DNA of 36,245 nt from Geothrix sp. (GTDB taxonomy: Bacteria > Acidobacteriota > Holophagae > Holophagales > Holophagaceae). Below are positions 8,050-15,780 of the stretch, one piece after another. Location of the stretch: positions 1-36,245 of the forward strand of contig JARLGO010000415.1 of assembly GCA_031292655.1 (NCBI GenBank). Direction: 5' to 3'. The notes under the pieces are model-generated. The model was not told where the DNA came from. It searched no databases and worked only from the letters and a program-made list of their open reading frames with translations. The first letter of the stretch is position 1. The number at the start of each line of letters is the position of its first letter. The translations under genes were made by a program, and so were the position numbers.

Positions 8050-8274
8050 GCCTTGGGCCGAGGGTGAACACGTCCGCTGGCGCACCACCCCGCTGGGGGA
8101 GAGCGCCCACATCAAGGGCGGCAAGTGCGTGGGCTCCTATTGGGCGGGGGGGGGGGCAAATTCTTTGCCAACTACCACCGTGTCGAGCGGTTTGCGGGCC
8201 CCTTCAACGGCCCTTCCGAGGCCCGCGGCTGGGTGGACGACCAGGCCCGGCTTGAGTTCCAGGAGAAGCGATGA
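8042..8274 (+). pseudogene. Hypothetical phage gene disrupted by frameshift at G11 tract (8146-8156)
   Basis: After the G run the frame reading GKFFANYHRVERFAGPFNGPSEARGWVDDQARLEFQEKR* has typical codon usage and ends overlapping the ATG at 8271; the annotated frame becomes Ser/Pro/Arg-rich noise. Confidence 0.7.
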
Positions 8275-8498
8275 CCCCAGCCGCGCCTGACCTCATCACC
8301 TGTCCCGCCTGCCAAGGCTGGGGCGCCCTTCTTGAGGGCAAGACCGGCACCGTCCCCTGCGCCTTCTGCCAGGGCGAGGGCACCGTCGAGGCCCGCGAGG
8401 AGGCCCCTGCGCTCCTCGTCGTCGTCTGCCTGGCCGTGATGCTCTGCCTGGTGGTGGCGGGGGTCTATCTCCTCGACGCCATCGTGGGAACGTCATGA
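8271..8498 (+). CDS. Zinc-ribbon plus transmembrane small protein
   Basis: CPACQGWG...CAFCQGEG (DnaJ-type CxxCxGxG) followed by hydrophobic helix. Confidence 0.6.
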   Translation: MTPAAPDLITCPACQGWGALLEGKTGTVPCAFCQGEGTVEAREEAPALLVVVCLAVMLCLVVAGVYLLDAIVGTS

Positions 8499-9271
8499 GC
8501 GAGAACGCCCGCATCCGCGAGGTCCGCCAGGAACTGGCCGAGCTGCGCGACCCCGGCGCCCAGGACGGCCCCGGCCACGACCTCTTCCTGCTTCTCCAGA
8601 AGAGCTACCTCGAGGAGTTGGAGCTGCTCGGGGCGCCCATTCAGCCGGAGGAGCCTCGCCGGCCCCTACCACATCTGGCCCGCATCCCGGTCAAACCTGC
8701 AACAAACCCGGCCATTCCCGCACCAAAGCCGCCCGTTTCTGCAACGCAGCCGGAGGCCTTGGATCCGACGCCAACCCAGGAGGTGCGTCATGCCGACAGC
8801 CCCGGTAACGCCGGGGCACCTGGCGCCTCTTCCATTCCAGAGATCCCCATGCCCAAGCAGGCCGCCAAGACCGACGAAGAAAAGGCCGCCGCGAAGCGCG
8901 AGTACCAGCGCCGCTGGTATGCCAAGAAGCATCCCAAGGTCCCGTCCAAGCAAAGTGCCCCCCCCCAGCAGTTCGCCGATGCCCTGGAAGGGCTGGACGC
9001 CGCCTTGCGCACCCTGCCTGAGGCCGAACCGATGGTCATTGACCGCACGGGCCACGGTACGCCACTTCGGGCCCTGGGCACCTACCCTCCACCACAAGAA
9101 GCCATTCCCGAAGCCGCCAAGCGCCTGCGCACCCTCCGTGCCCAGGCGCTGGAGATCCTGCCCCTTTGCGAGGGCCTGTCCCGCGAGGACGGCTATGCCG
9201 TGCGCCATCAGATCGACCTCCTGGCTGATGTGCTGGCCATGGGTGACCGGATTGCCCGGGAGGCGTCATGA
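8495..9271 (+). CDS. Hypothetical phage protein
   Basis: Long ORF overlapping neighbours by 4 nt at each end. Confidence 0.6.
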   Translation: MSENARIREVRQELAELRDPGAQDGPGHDLFLLLQKSYLEELELLGAPIQPEEPRRPLPHLARIPVKPATNPAIPAPKPPVSATQPEALDPTPTQEVRHADSPGNAGAPGASSIPEIPMPKQAAKTDEEKAAAKREYQRRWYAKKHPKVPSKQSAPPQQFADALEGLDAALRTLPEAEPMVIDRTGHGTPLRALGTYPPPQEAIPEAAKRLRTLRAQALEILPLCEGLSREDGYAVRHQIDLLADVLAMGDRIAREAS

Positions 9272-9537
9272 AGGCCCTCTACACCCGCCGCATGCCCCAC
9301 AAGACCAACCATCTGCCCGTGGGCATCTCCACCACCTGGCGGAAGCGGAAGGGGCGGCGCCCCTACCTCGAATTCCAGGTGCTCTGGGCCGACCGGCGGG
9401 GGAAAGCCAAGATCCGCCACTTCTATGTGGGCGTCGATCCCACCCACATCCGCCTGCGCCTGGAGCTGGCGCGAGCCATCGCCTTCCGCCGCGCCTATGA
9501 ACTCACCCGCCCGCCCTTCACCCGCCAAGCCGCCTGA
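9268..9537 (+). CDS. Small basic protein, possibly AP2-like DNA-binding
   Basis: PVGISTTWRKRKGRRPYLEFQVLWADRRGKAKIRHFYVG...ARAIAFRRAYE pattern; weak assignment. Confidence 0.45.
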   Translation: MKALYTRRMPHKTNHLPVGISTTWRKRKGRRPYLEFQVLWADRRGKAKIRHFYVGVDPTHIRLRLELARAIAFRRAYELTRPPFTRQAA

Positions 9538-9548
9538 AAGGAACTCCC

Positions 9549-9782
9549 ATGCAGGAATGCCGTACCGAAGACTCCCCCACCAAGCCCCTGGCCGCCATGC
9601 CCGAAGGCCCGAACAGCCGAAGCCTCCGCCGCGCTGGCCTCGTGCAGGCCGTGCTGGAGGTCATGGCCACGCCCCTGACCCTGAGGAAGCGCCCGGACCA
9701 ATCTGAGCCCCAGGAGACCCTGCGGGCCATGAACCGCCACGAGCGCCGCAAGGAAGCTGCGCTGGCGAGGAGGGGGCGATGA
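9549..9782 (+). CDS. Hypothetical phage protein
   Basis: ORF fits the overlapping gene chain. Confidence 0.5.
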   Translation: MQECRTEDSPTKPLAAMPEGPNSRSLRRAGLVQAVLEVMATPLTLRKRPDQSEPQETLRAMNRHERRKEAALARRGR

Positions 9783-10348
9783 GCTTCTTCCGCATGAATT
9801 CCATCGTGGTAGAAGCCTTCTGTTGGACTGGCGACATTGACCAGGCCGAAGATTCCGAGTGGGCTATCGCCGCCATCAAGGCTGGAAAGATCGTCTTTTA
9901 CATGGTGGGAAGCCCTGAGGTCCGCATGATCATCACGGCCATGGAAGGCGTGATGGAAGCGACCCCTGGCGACTACATCATCAAGGGAGTGAAGGGCGAG
10001 ATCTATCCCTGCAAGCCCGACATCTTCCAGATCATCTATAAGCCGGTTGATGCGCAGCATCCGGCGGAACGCATCCAAGCTGCGATCCGGGAGCTGATCC
10101 TCGCTTGCGCGAATATGGAGGCCATCCACGCGGCACAGGACATCCTTGCCTGTCGGTTTTACAAGGCCGATGGGTCCTACGAGGTGCTAGAGAGCGCCGA
10201 GGCCGTGATCACACGCCGGAAGGAATGCGCCGCCACCCTTCAGGACCAGGCCGCCGAGATCGCCACGCTCCGCCACGACCTGGCCAACGCCCAGCAGATC
10301 GCCATCACTGCGACAGAGCTTCTCCATCTGGAGCGGGCCCATGATTGA
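9779..10348 (+). CDS. Phage protein with PGDYIIKGVKGEIYPCKPDIF motif
   Basis: Motif common in small uncharacterised phage proteins (VVEAFCWTG...PGDYIIKGVKGE.YPCKPDIF). Confidence 0.65.
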   Translation: MSFFRMNSIVVEAFCWTGDIDQAEDSEWAIAAIKAGKIVFYMVGSPEVRMIITAMEGVMEATPGDYIIKGVKGEIYPCKPDIFQIIYKPVDAQHPAERIQAAIRELILACANMEAIHAAQDILACRFYKADGSYEVLESAEAVITRRKECAATLQDQAAEIATLRHDLANAQQIAITATELLHLERAHD

Positions 10349-10871
10349 CCTCGCCCTCATCGCGCCCCGTCCGGACGGGAAATACTCCACGAACCTCTGG
10401 CGGCACCTGAAGAAGCATGCGCTTCGCTACGGCCTCCAGGTGTTTCAGCGCACCGGGAGCTTCATTGACGGTTCCCCCACCGATCCGAAGGACTGGCATA
10501 TGGGCGACGTTTGGATTGGGGAAAACCCCGACCCAGGTTGGATCCATGGCCACACCCTTCGGGAACTTGTCCAGGACAGGTGCAGCTCCATGGGCTGGGC
10601 CATTCCTTTGGGGATCGGCGGCTTCAGGGAGATCACCGAGGAGTTCTGGGCGACCTACCTCCGCATCGGGCGCTGCGCTTGGGACCGTCGCCACTTCGAT
10701 TTCATGCGGAATAACGAACACCGCTTCACCATCGTGGGCGCCACCCGCCGCTGCAACTGGTGTGGGGAATGGCAGCGCTTGCAGGTGAAGAAGCACGTCC
10801 GTATCGCCCGGGACCAGGTCTGGGTTCCCCAACAGCGGCTGGGGGCGCCCATGCCCAACGCCATCAGGTGA
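10341..10871 (+). CDS. Hypothetical phage protein
   Basis: ORF in operon, overlaps previous stop. Confidence 0.55.
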   Translation: MIDLALIAPRPDGKYSTNLWRHLKKHALRYGLQVFQRTGSFIDGSPTDPKDWHMGDVWIGENPDPGWIHGHTLRELVQDRCSSMGWAIPLGIGGFREITEEFWATYLRIGRCAWDRRHFDFMRNNEHRFTIVGATRRCNWCGEWQRLQVKKHVRIARDQVWVPQQRLGAPMPNAIR

Positions 10872-10874
10872 GCC

Positions 10875-11060
10875 ATGCCCCTTCCTGAGCACCTCCAAGC
10901 CATGGCCAAGGCCCTAAGGGATCGCGTGGATGGCCTTCCACCCCAAGAGCAGGCCCCGATCTTCGCGGCGCTCTGCATCATTCGAGCCACGGTGCGGGCC
11001 CTTGGCGAGCCCGGGCAGATCGCCCTGGCCATCGCCGCCGCTGAATTCGCCGCCGAATAG
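10875..11060 (+). CDS. Hypothetical small protein
   Basis: ORF in operon. Confidence 0.5.
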   Translation: MPLPEHLQAMAKALRDRVDGLPPQEQAPIFAALCIIRATVRALGEPGQIALAIAAAEFAAE

Positions 11061-11079
11061 CGGCCCTCCAGGAGATCCC

Positions 11080-11400
11080 ATGTTCGCGCTAGTACGAGAA
11101 GCCTATGCACTGGTCAAGAAGCAGAAGGCGGAGCGCGTCGAGCGCCTCGAAAAGGCCGCCATCGCCAAGGCCTTCAATGATCGCTACACCTACCGGAAAC
11201 CGTGGGTCAAGGGCCTGCCGCGGCTCCCAGGCAGCGGCATGTTCGGCATCACCCCCGAGGGCGGCTACGCCTGGATGTGCCCCGAGTGCAACCGCATCCA
11301 CCATCCCGTAGAGTCCTCTGTCTTCTCTGGAATCCAATACCCGGCCTGCTGTCGATGGCCAGAGGGACATCGGTTCTATGACGAAATCAGGACCACGTAA
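11080..11400 (+). CDS. Hypothetical protein with Cys pairs
   Basis: ATG 11080 preceded by AGGAG; CPECNRIHH...PACC. Confidence 0.5.
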   Translation: MFALVREAYALVKKQKAERVERLEKAAIAKAFNDRYTYRKPWVKGLPRLPGSGMFGITPEGGYAWMCPECNRIHHPVESSVFSGIQYPACCRWPEGHRFYDEIRTT

Positions 11401-11418
11401 CGCGACCCAGGAGCCCAC

Positions 11419-11667
11419 ATGAACGACTCGCCCACCATCAAGGTCCTCTACTCCTGCCACAAATGTGGCATCAAGGACCGGCCCGTCCTGATCCCTGAAC
11501 GCCGGTTCGATGAGCCCATCACCAAATGGGTGGGTGACTTCGTGCCCAGATGCCTCTACCTCGACCACCTGATCGTCAGCCCCGGCTGCCGAATCGACAG
11601 CTTCTCCGAGGTCAAGATCCCCCTGCCTCCAGGCGAAGACTCCATCGGTTTCGCGACGGGGAACTAG
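11419..11667 (+). CDS. Hypothetical small protein with CHKC pair
   Basis: ORF preceded by AGGAG. Confidence 0.5.
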   Translation: MNDSPTIKVLYSCHKCGIKDRPVLIPERRFDEPITKWVGDFVPRCLYLDHLIVSPGCRIDSFSEVKIPLPPGEDSIGFATGN

Positions 11668-11671
11668 GGCC

Positions 11672-12067
11672 ATGACCGCCTTCCTCTCGATCAAGGATCA
11701 GAAGCGCGAGGCGCGGCAGAAGGCTGCGTCCGCCAAGGTCCCCCTCGCCACCCGGGTGGCTTTCATGGACGCCTGGCTCGCCTCAAAAGACTTCTCCATG
11801 AAGGACCTCGCCAAGGCCCAAGGGATTTCCGAGGACGCGGCCTGGGGCATCCTGAGCCATCCTCCTAGCTACAAACAAAGGCGGAGGCTGGAGGCCGATG
11901 CATTGCCTTTGGCCACCCGCCAGGCCTTCCTGGATGCCATGAAGGCAGGCCGGACTATGGGAGAAGCCTGCACGGCCACTGGGATCTCAACGGATGCGGG
12001 GATCTCGCTCCTGGCCCGTGCTTTCAAACGCCGCACCCACTACGACCTCGACTGGGTGGCGAAATGA
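11672..12067 (+). CDS. Putative DNA-binding protein with duplicated HTH-like unit
   Basis: PLATRVAFMDAWLASKDFSMKDLAKAQGISEDAAWGIL and PLATRQAFLDAMKAGRTMGEACTATGISTDAGISLL. Confidence 0.55.
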   Translation: MTAFLSIKDQKREARQKAASAKVPLATRVAFMDAWLASKDFSMKDLAKAQGISEDAAWGILSHPPSYKQRRRLEADALPLATRQAFLDAMKAGRTMGEACTATGISTDAGISLLARAFKRRTHYDLDWVAK

Positions 12068-12546
12068 GCACCCCGCTCCAGATCAAGATCATCCACACGC
12101 TGCGGGGGCAGATCCCGGGGCTGGCCGAGGACGACACCTACCGGGATTTCCTGGAGAACGTGGCCGGGAAGCGCAGCAGCAAGGACCTGAGCGAGTACGA
12201 GGCCCGGCAGGTGCTGCGGGCGCTGGAGCAGCTGCGGGGGCACAAGCCGGTCAAGACCAAGCCCATGGCGCCCCAGGACGAGCCCAAGGCCCGGCTCATC
12301 GGGCGGCTGCTGAGGGAGGCCTACAACGCGGGCTGGGACCAGCCCCAGGCGGCCGGCCCCTTCGATGCCAGCGAGACCGGACGCCGGGCGCGGGTGCGCG
12401 AGCGCGTGGTGGCCTGGCTGAAGACCAACCATCCTCACATCCACGGCACCCCCCAGCGCCTGGAGGCCTGGCCCATGGAGGCCCTCCAGCACCTGGTGGA
12501 GCACCTCAAAGGCGTCGCCGGTGCCCAGCGGCGCTGGAAGCGGTAG
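12064..12546 (+). CDS. GemA-like protein (Mu gp16 / DUF1018)
   Basis: LQIKIIHTLRGQIPGLAEDDTYRDFLENVAGKRSSKDLSEYEARQVLRALEQL pattern of the family. Confidence 0.8.
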   Translation: MSTPLQIKIIHTLRGQIPGLAEDDTYRDFLENVAGKRSSKDLSEYEARQVLRALEQLRGHKPVKTKPMAPQDEPKARLIGRLLREAYNAGWDQPQAAGPFDASETGRRARVRERVVAWLKTNHPHIHGTPQRLEAWPMEALQHLVEHLKGVAGAQRRWKR

Positions 12547-12574
12547 GATGGGCGGCAAACATAAGGGGGAAGAC

Positions 12575-12799
12575 ATGTCGGGAGGATGCACGGTGAAAAT
12601 CCAAGTTGAGTTTCTGAACTCGCCTAGCAGGGAGCCAGAAATTCACTCTGTTTCGCGTGTTCCAGTGGTTAATGAAACCCTTGTTACCGAACATGAGGAT
12701 TTCGATGTGAAACGGGTTACACATTGCCTCGATGCAGAAGACGGCTATTGCTCCGCCATTGTCCATGTGAAGAAGCGGGCGGATATCAACGTTGATTGA
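12575..12799 (+). CDS. Hypothetical protein, lower-GC insert gene
   Basis: 74-aa ORF with AT-richer codons, bracketed by similar leader sequences. Confidence 0.5.
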   Translation: MSGGCTVKIQVEFLNSPSREPEIHSVSRVPVVNETLVTEHEDFDVKRVTHCLDAEDGYCSAIVHVKKRADINVD

Positions 12800-12836
12800 A
12801 GCGGTAGGATTGGGCACCAAACACAAGGGAGGAACC

Positions 12837-13223
12837 ATGCGACAGCGAGCATTGATGGCCGTGGTCATGGCCTGTGGGTTGATGGGTGGGCTTTCAGCCA
12901 AACCCTCAGCCAAGACGCCAGAGGTGCAACGGCTGGAGACCTTCAACGACCTGGAGTCAGACAACGTCGACAAGGCCTACTTCCGGGGCGTTCAGCAGGC
13001 CGGAGACAAGGTCGTCATCCGGATCGCGGACCGTTGGCACCTGCTTTCCAAGGACCGGCGCGAGGCGCTGGCCAAGGGCATGTTCAAGCGGTGGTTCATG
13101 CTCGGCGCCCCACTGGGCCTTCATGAGAAGCCAGGCGCTTACCATTTCGAGTTCCGCCATGCCGAGAGCGACCGGCTGCTGGCGACCTGGGATGGGCTGT
13201 CGGGGTTGTCCTTGAAGGACTAG
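12837..13223 (+). CDS. Hypothetical secreted protein
   Basis: Signal-peptide-like MRQRALMAVVMACGLMGGLSAKP; RBS AGGAGG-like upstream. Confidence 0.55.
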   Translation: MRQRALMAVVMACGLMGGLSAKPSAKTPEVQRLETFNDLESDNVDKAYFRGVQQAGDKVVIRIADRWHLLSKDRREALAKGMFKRWFMLGAPLGLHEKPGAYHFEFRHAESDRLLATWDGLSGLSLKD

Positions 13224-13250
13224 CCGTTTCCAATCTTTATGACATCCCAT

Positions 13251-13275
13251 AGCCCCGCCCACGCGGGGCTTTTTC
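13251..13275 (+). terminator. Intrinsic terminator closing the early/middle operon
   Basis: AGCCCCGC-CCAC-GCGGGGCT followed by TTTTC. Confidence 0.85.
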
Positions 13276-13561
13276 ATGCCGGGACGGGGAATACCAGGCC
13301 TTCGTTGATGAGCCGTTCCACGTCCACCGGGCAGACCAGGACACGCCGGCCACCCTTACGGCCCTTGCGCTGCCAGATTCGGACGCGGGGGGCCTCGGGA
13401 GCGCAGTAGGTAGCTCGGAAGGCGTCCGGGGTCATCTGCATGCGTGCGGCGGCCTCTTTGGGGGTGAGCCATTCACCCAAGGGGGGTAGCTCCGCCAGGT
13501 CGTCGAAAGGCAGCCGGACCATGGCCGCCTGCCGCTTATCTTCCTGGAAGTGTGCCCGCAT
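13274..13561 (-). CDS. Excisionase/AlpA-like HTH protein
   Basis: EWLTPKEAAARMQMTPDAFRATY...RVRIWQRKGRKGGRRVLVCPVDVERLI. Confidence 0.55.
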   Translation of the reverse strand: MRAHFQEDKRQAAMVRLPFDDLAELPPLGEWLTPKEAAARMQMTPDAFRATYCAPEAPRVRIWQRKGRKGGRRVLVCPVDVERLINEGLVFPVPA

Positions 13562-13759
13562 CCCTGATCCCCTGGGCTAAAGATGCGCGATTGCCGCGAA
13601 CCGCGCAAACCCGTGGCCCAGAGGTAACAGGCCGGGCCGCGCTTTTCGTGATCTCCGCGCCTTCCGGCCCAGCCGCTGGCGGCCAGGGGATGCGCGGGCC
13701 ACCTATGGGGCTACCGCGGCGCGACCGTCCTCCCCTCCGGCCGTGCGGACTTCGGTCCC

Positions 13760-13789
13760 GGTCCAGGCGTCACCCCTTTCGCCTGGACC
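13760..13789. promoter_or_regulatory. Perfect 10-bp inverted repeat in leader of lysis operon
   Basis: GGTCCAGGCG-TCACCCCTTT-CGCCTGGACC, about 18 nt before the ATG at 13808. Confidence 0.6.
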
Positions 13790-13807
13790 GCCGCCCAAGG
13801 AGCCTTC

Positions 13808-14209
13808 ATGAACCTCAACTTCAGCCAGAGCACAGGACTGATCACCAAGGACGATGGCACCTCCGTGGCGCATGGCTGGGCCGGAAACGATTCGAATCCG
13901 GAGAACCCCCAGCGGATCCACGGGAAGCTCAACCCCGACAAGCAGGCCCTACACAAGATCGGCCCTCTGCCTCAGGGGGTCTATTCCGTCGGGCCCTGGG
14001 AAGAGAAGCATGGGCACCTGGGCGCCATGGTGGCGCCCCTCACCCAGATCAGCGGTGAGACGTTCGGGCGCGACGCCTTCTACATCCACGGCCCCGACCG
14101 AGACCCGGCCACGTATGGCCAGGAGTCCCTGGGCTGCATCGTGGTCCCCCACGCGGGCCGCCAGGCCATCAAGGACCTTGGCCCGGAGACTGTGACGGTG
14201 ACGGCGTGA
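13808..14209 (+). CDS. DUF2778-like peptidoglycan-targeting protein, putative endolysin position
   Basis: LNFSQSTGLITKDDG...GPLPQGVYSVGP...DAFYIHGPDR...ESLGCIVV resembles the DUF2778/L,D-transpeptidase-like motif (HG..S.GCI). Confidence 0.6.
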   Translation: MNLNFSQSTGLITKDDGTSVAHGWAGNDSNPENPQRIHGKLNPDKQALHKIGPLPQGVYSVGPWEEKHGHLGAMVAPLTQISGETFGRDAFYIHGPDRDPATYGQESLGCIVVPHAGRQAIKDLGPETVTVTA

Positions 14210-14451
14210 CCCCGCTCCTCCAAGCCATCCGTCACGCGCTCACTGGCAAGGACAACACGACCTGGGACCTGGGCCGGATCAGCTGGGCGTCCAGCTTCCT
14301 GGCTGTCGTGGGCCACGAGGCCCTCCAGCAATGGAAGGGCAAGGGCTCCAGTGTCCGCGACTTCGCCATCGCCCTGGCGGCCGTGGCGGCCGCTCACGGC
14401 GCGGCCCTAGGCCTGAAGGGCAAGACCGAGCCGGATGGAGGTGCCCAGTGA
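14206..14451 (+). CDS. Putative holin-like membrane protein
   Basis: Two hydrophobic stretches; between lysin-like and spanin-like genes. Confidence 0.5.
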   Translation: MTPLLQAIRHALTGKDNTTWDLGRISWASSFLAVVGHEALQQWKGKGSSVRDFAIALAAVAAAHGAALGLKGKTEPDGGAQ

Positions 14452-15068
14452 CGCCGCTGCGCTGGAAGATCCTCGCGGGTGCGATCGTCGCCCTGGTGCT
14501 GGTCTATGGCACGTTCTGGGTGGTCGAACACCACCGCCGGGCCACCGGCTCCAAGGACGAAGCCCAGGCCCAGGTCTTCAAGGGAGAGGCGAATGCCACG
14601 GAAGCGCAGGCCCGGCAGACGGACGCCAAGACGGAGGATGCCAAGGCCGGGGACGTGGCCGCCGGAAAGGTGGTGGCTCGGGTCGAAGCTGAACGCGCTC
14701 CCCTCCGCAAGGCCTGGGAATCCCGTCCGGTTCCCCCCGATATCCTTCCCCCGGCTGCCTCTGATGATCGCGCTGCTCTAATCGAGCAGCTGCACCAGGC
14801 CGAGGCCCTGATCGAAAAGGACCAGGAGGACATCGAGGCCCTGCAGAAGGCCTGCGCTGCCAAGGATGTCCTGATCGCCTCGGCCCTCCAGCGCGGCGAC
14901 GAATGGAAGGCCACCGCTGAGCTTCGGGAGAAACAAGCCCTGGCCCAGGAGGCGGCCACGGCGGCCTGGAAGGAGGCGGTCACCGCCTCCCGGTGGGAAG
15001 GCCGCATGGAGGGCGGGGGCGCCGTGGGCGGCATCTGGGGTCTGGCCAAACTCCTGGGGCACCTATGA
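14448..15068 (+). CDS. Putative Rz-like spanin component
   Basis: N-terminal TM (ILAGAIVALVLVYGTFWVV) then long charged coiled-coil; GTG start overlap. Confidence 0.5.
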   Translation: MTPLRWKILAGAIVALVLVYGTFWVVEHHRRATGSKDEAQAQVFKGEANATEAQARQTDAKTEDAKAGDVAAGKVVARVEAERAPLRKAWESRPVPPDILPPAASDDRAALIEQLHQAEALIEKDQEDIEALQKACAAKDVLIASALQRGDEWKATAELREKQALAQEAATAAWKEAVTASRWEGRMEGGGAVGGIWGLAKLLGHL

Positions 15069-15310
15069 GCGGCGATTTCCAGCCCTACCTTCAGCCCGCG
15101 GTGATCATCGGGGTTCTGGGCAGCATGCTCAAGTTCCTGGTGGCCGACCGGCTGAAACAGGTCACCACGGCCCTGGGCATCCATGAAAAGCGCATCCGGC
15201 GTACCGAGCTGCAGACCGCCCAGATCCGAGGCGCCCTGCGGGCCAAGGGCTGCCTCCAGATGGACGGCTGCCCCCTGGGTGATGACGACCTGGAAGGGGA
15301 CGGCCAGTGA
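15065..15310 (+). CDS. Hypothetical small phage membrane-associated protein
   Basis: ORF overlapping both neighbours; N-terminal hydrophobic segment. Confidence 0.5.
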   Translation: MSGDFQPYLQPAVIIGVLGSMLKFLVADRLKQVTTALGIHEKRIRRTELQTAQIRGALRAKGCLQMDGCPLGDDDLEGDGQ

Positions 15311-15780
15311 CCGTCCACGGCAACACCCGCTTCACGGCCGAGGACCGGGTCAAGGCCCGGCGCCTCTATGTGGAGGAGGGGTCCAACGTCGAGCAGATCG
15401 CCGCCATCATCGGCTGCTCCGAGCGCACGGTGCAGAGCTGGATCCGGGATCTGGGCTGGAAGGATGCCCGGTCCGCCTGGGTCGAGGTCCACGGGATCCC
15501 CCTGGAGGAGCTGGAGGAGCGTGCCCTGCGCAAGCTGCTGGGCCGCCTGGAGCGCGAGGCCTCGGAGCTGCAGCCCGCCGAGCTGCTGTCGCTGCTCACC
15601 CACGTCAATCGCTTCAAGGCCCTCATCGCCAAGCAGCAGGGCTACCGCCTGATGGACGCGGCCCTGGTGGTGGGCGAGGACTTCCAGTCCTTCGTGCTGC
15701 GGGAATTCCCGAACGAGGCCACGCGCCTGCTGGAGGCCTGGAAGGCCTTCCTGGATGAAGTCAACCGGAGGACCGCATGA
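15307..15780 (+). CDS. Small terminase-like / Mu gp27-like (DUF1804) protein
   Basis: HTH near N-terminus (EQIAAIIGCSERTVQSWIRDLGW), immediately upstream of large terminase. Confidence 0.75.
   Translation: MTVHGNTRFTAEDRVKARRLYVEEGSNVEQIAAIIGCSERTVQSWIRDLGWKDARSAWVEVHGIPLEELEERALRKLLGRLEREASELQPAELLSLLTHVNRFKALIAKQQGYRLMDAALVVGEDFQSFVLREFPNEATRLLEAWKAFLDEVNRRTA

Noticed and set aside
8958-8966. C9 tract (and C10 at 5743-5752) as frameshift sites
   Set aside because: Both are read through in a frame that keeps sensible downstream protein sequence; no disruption seen.
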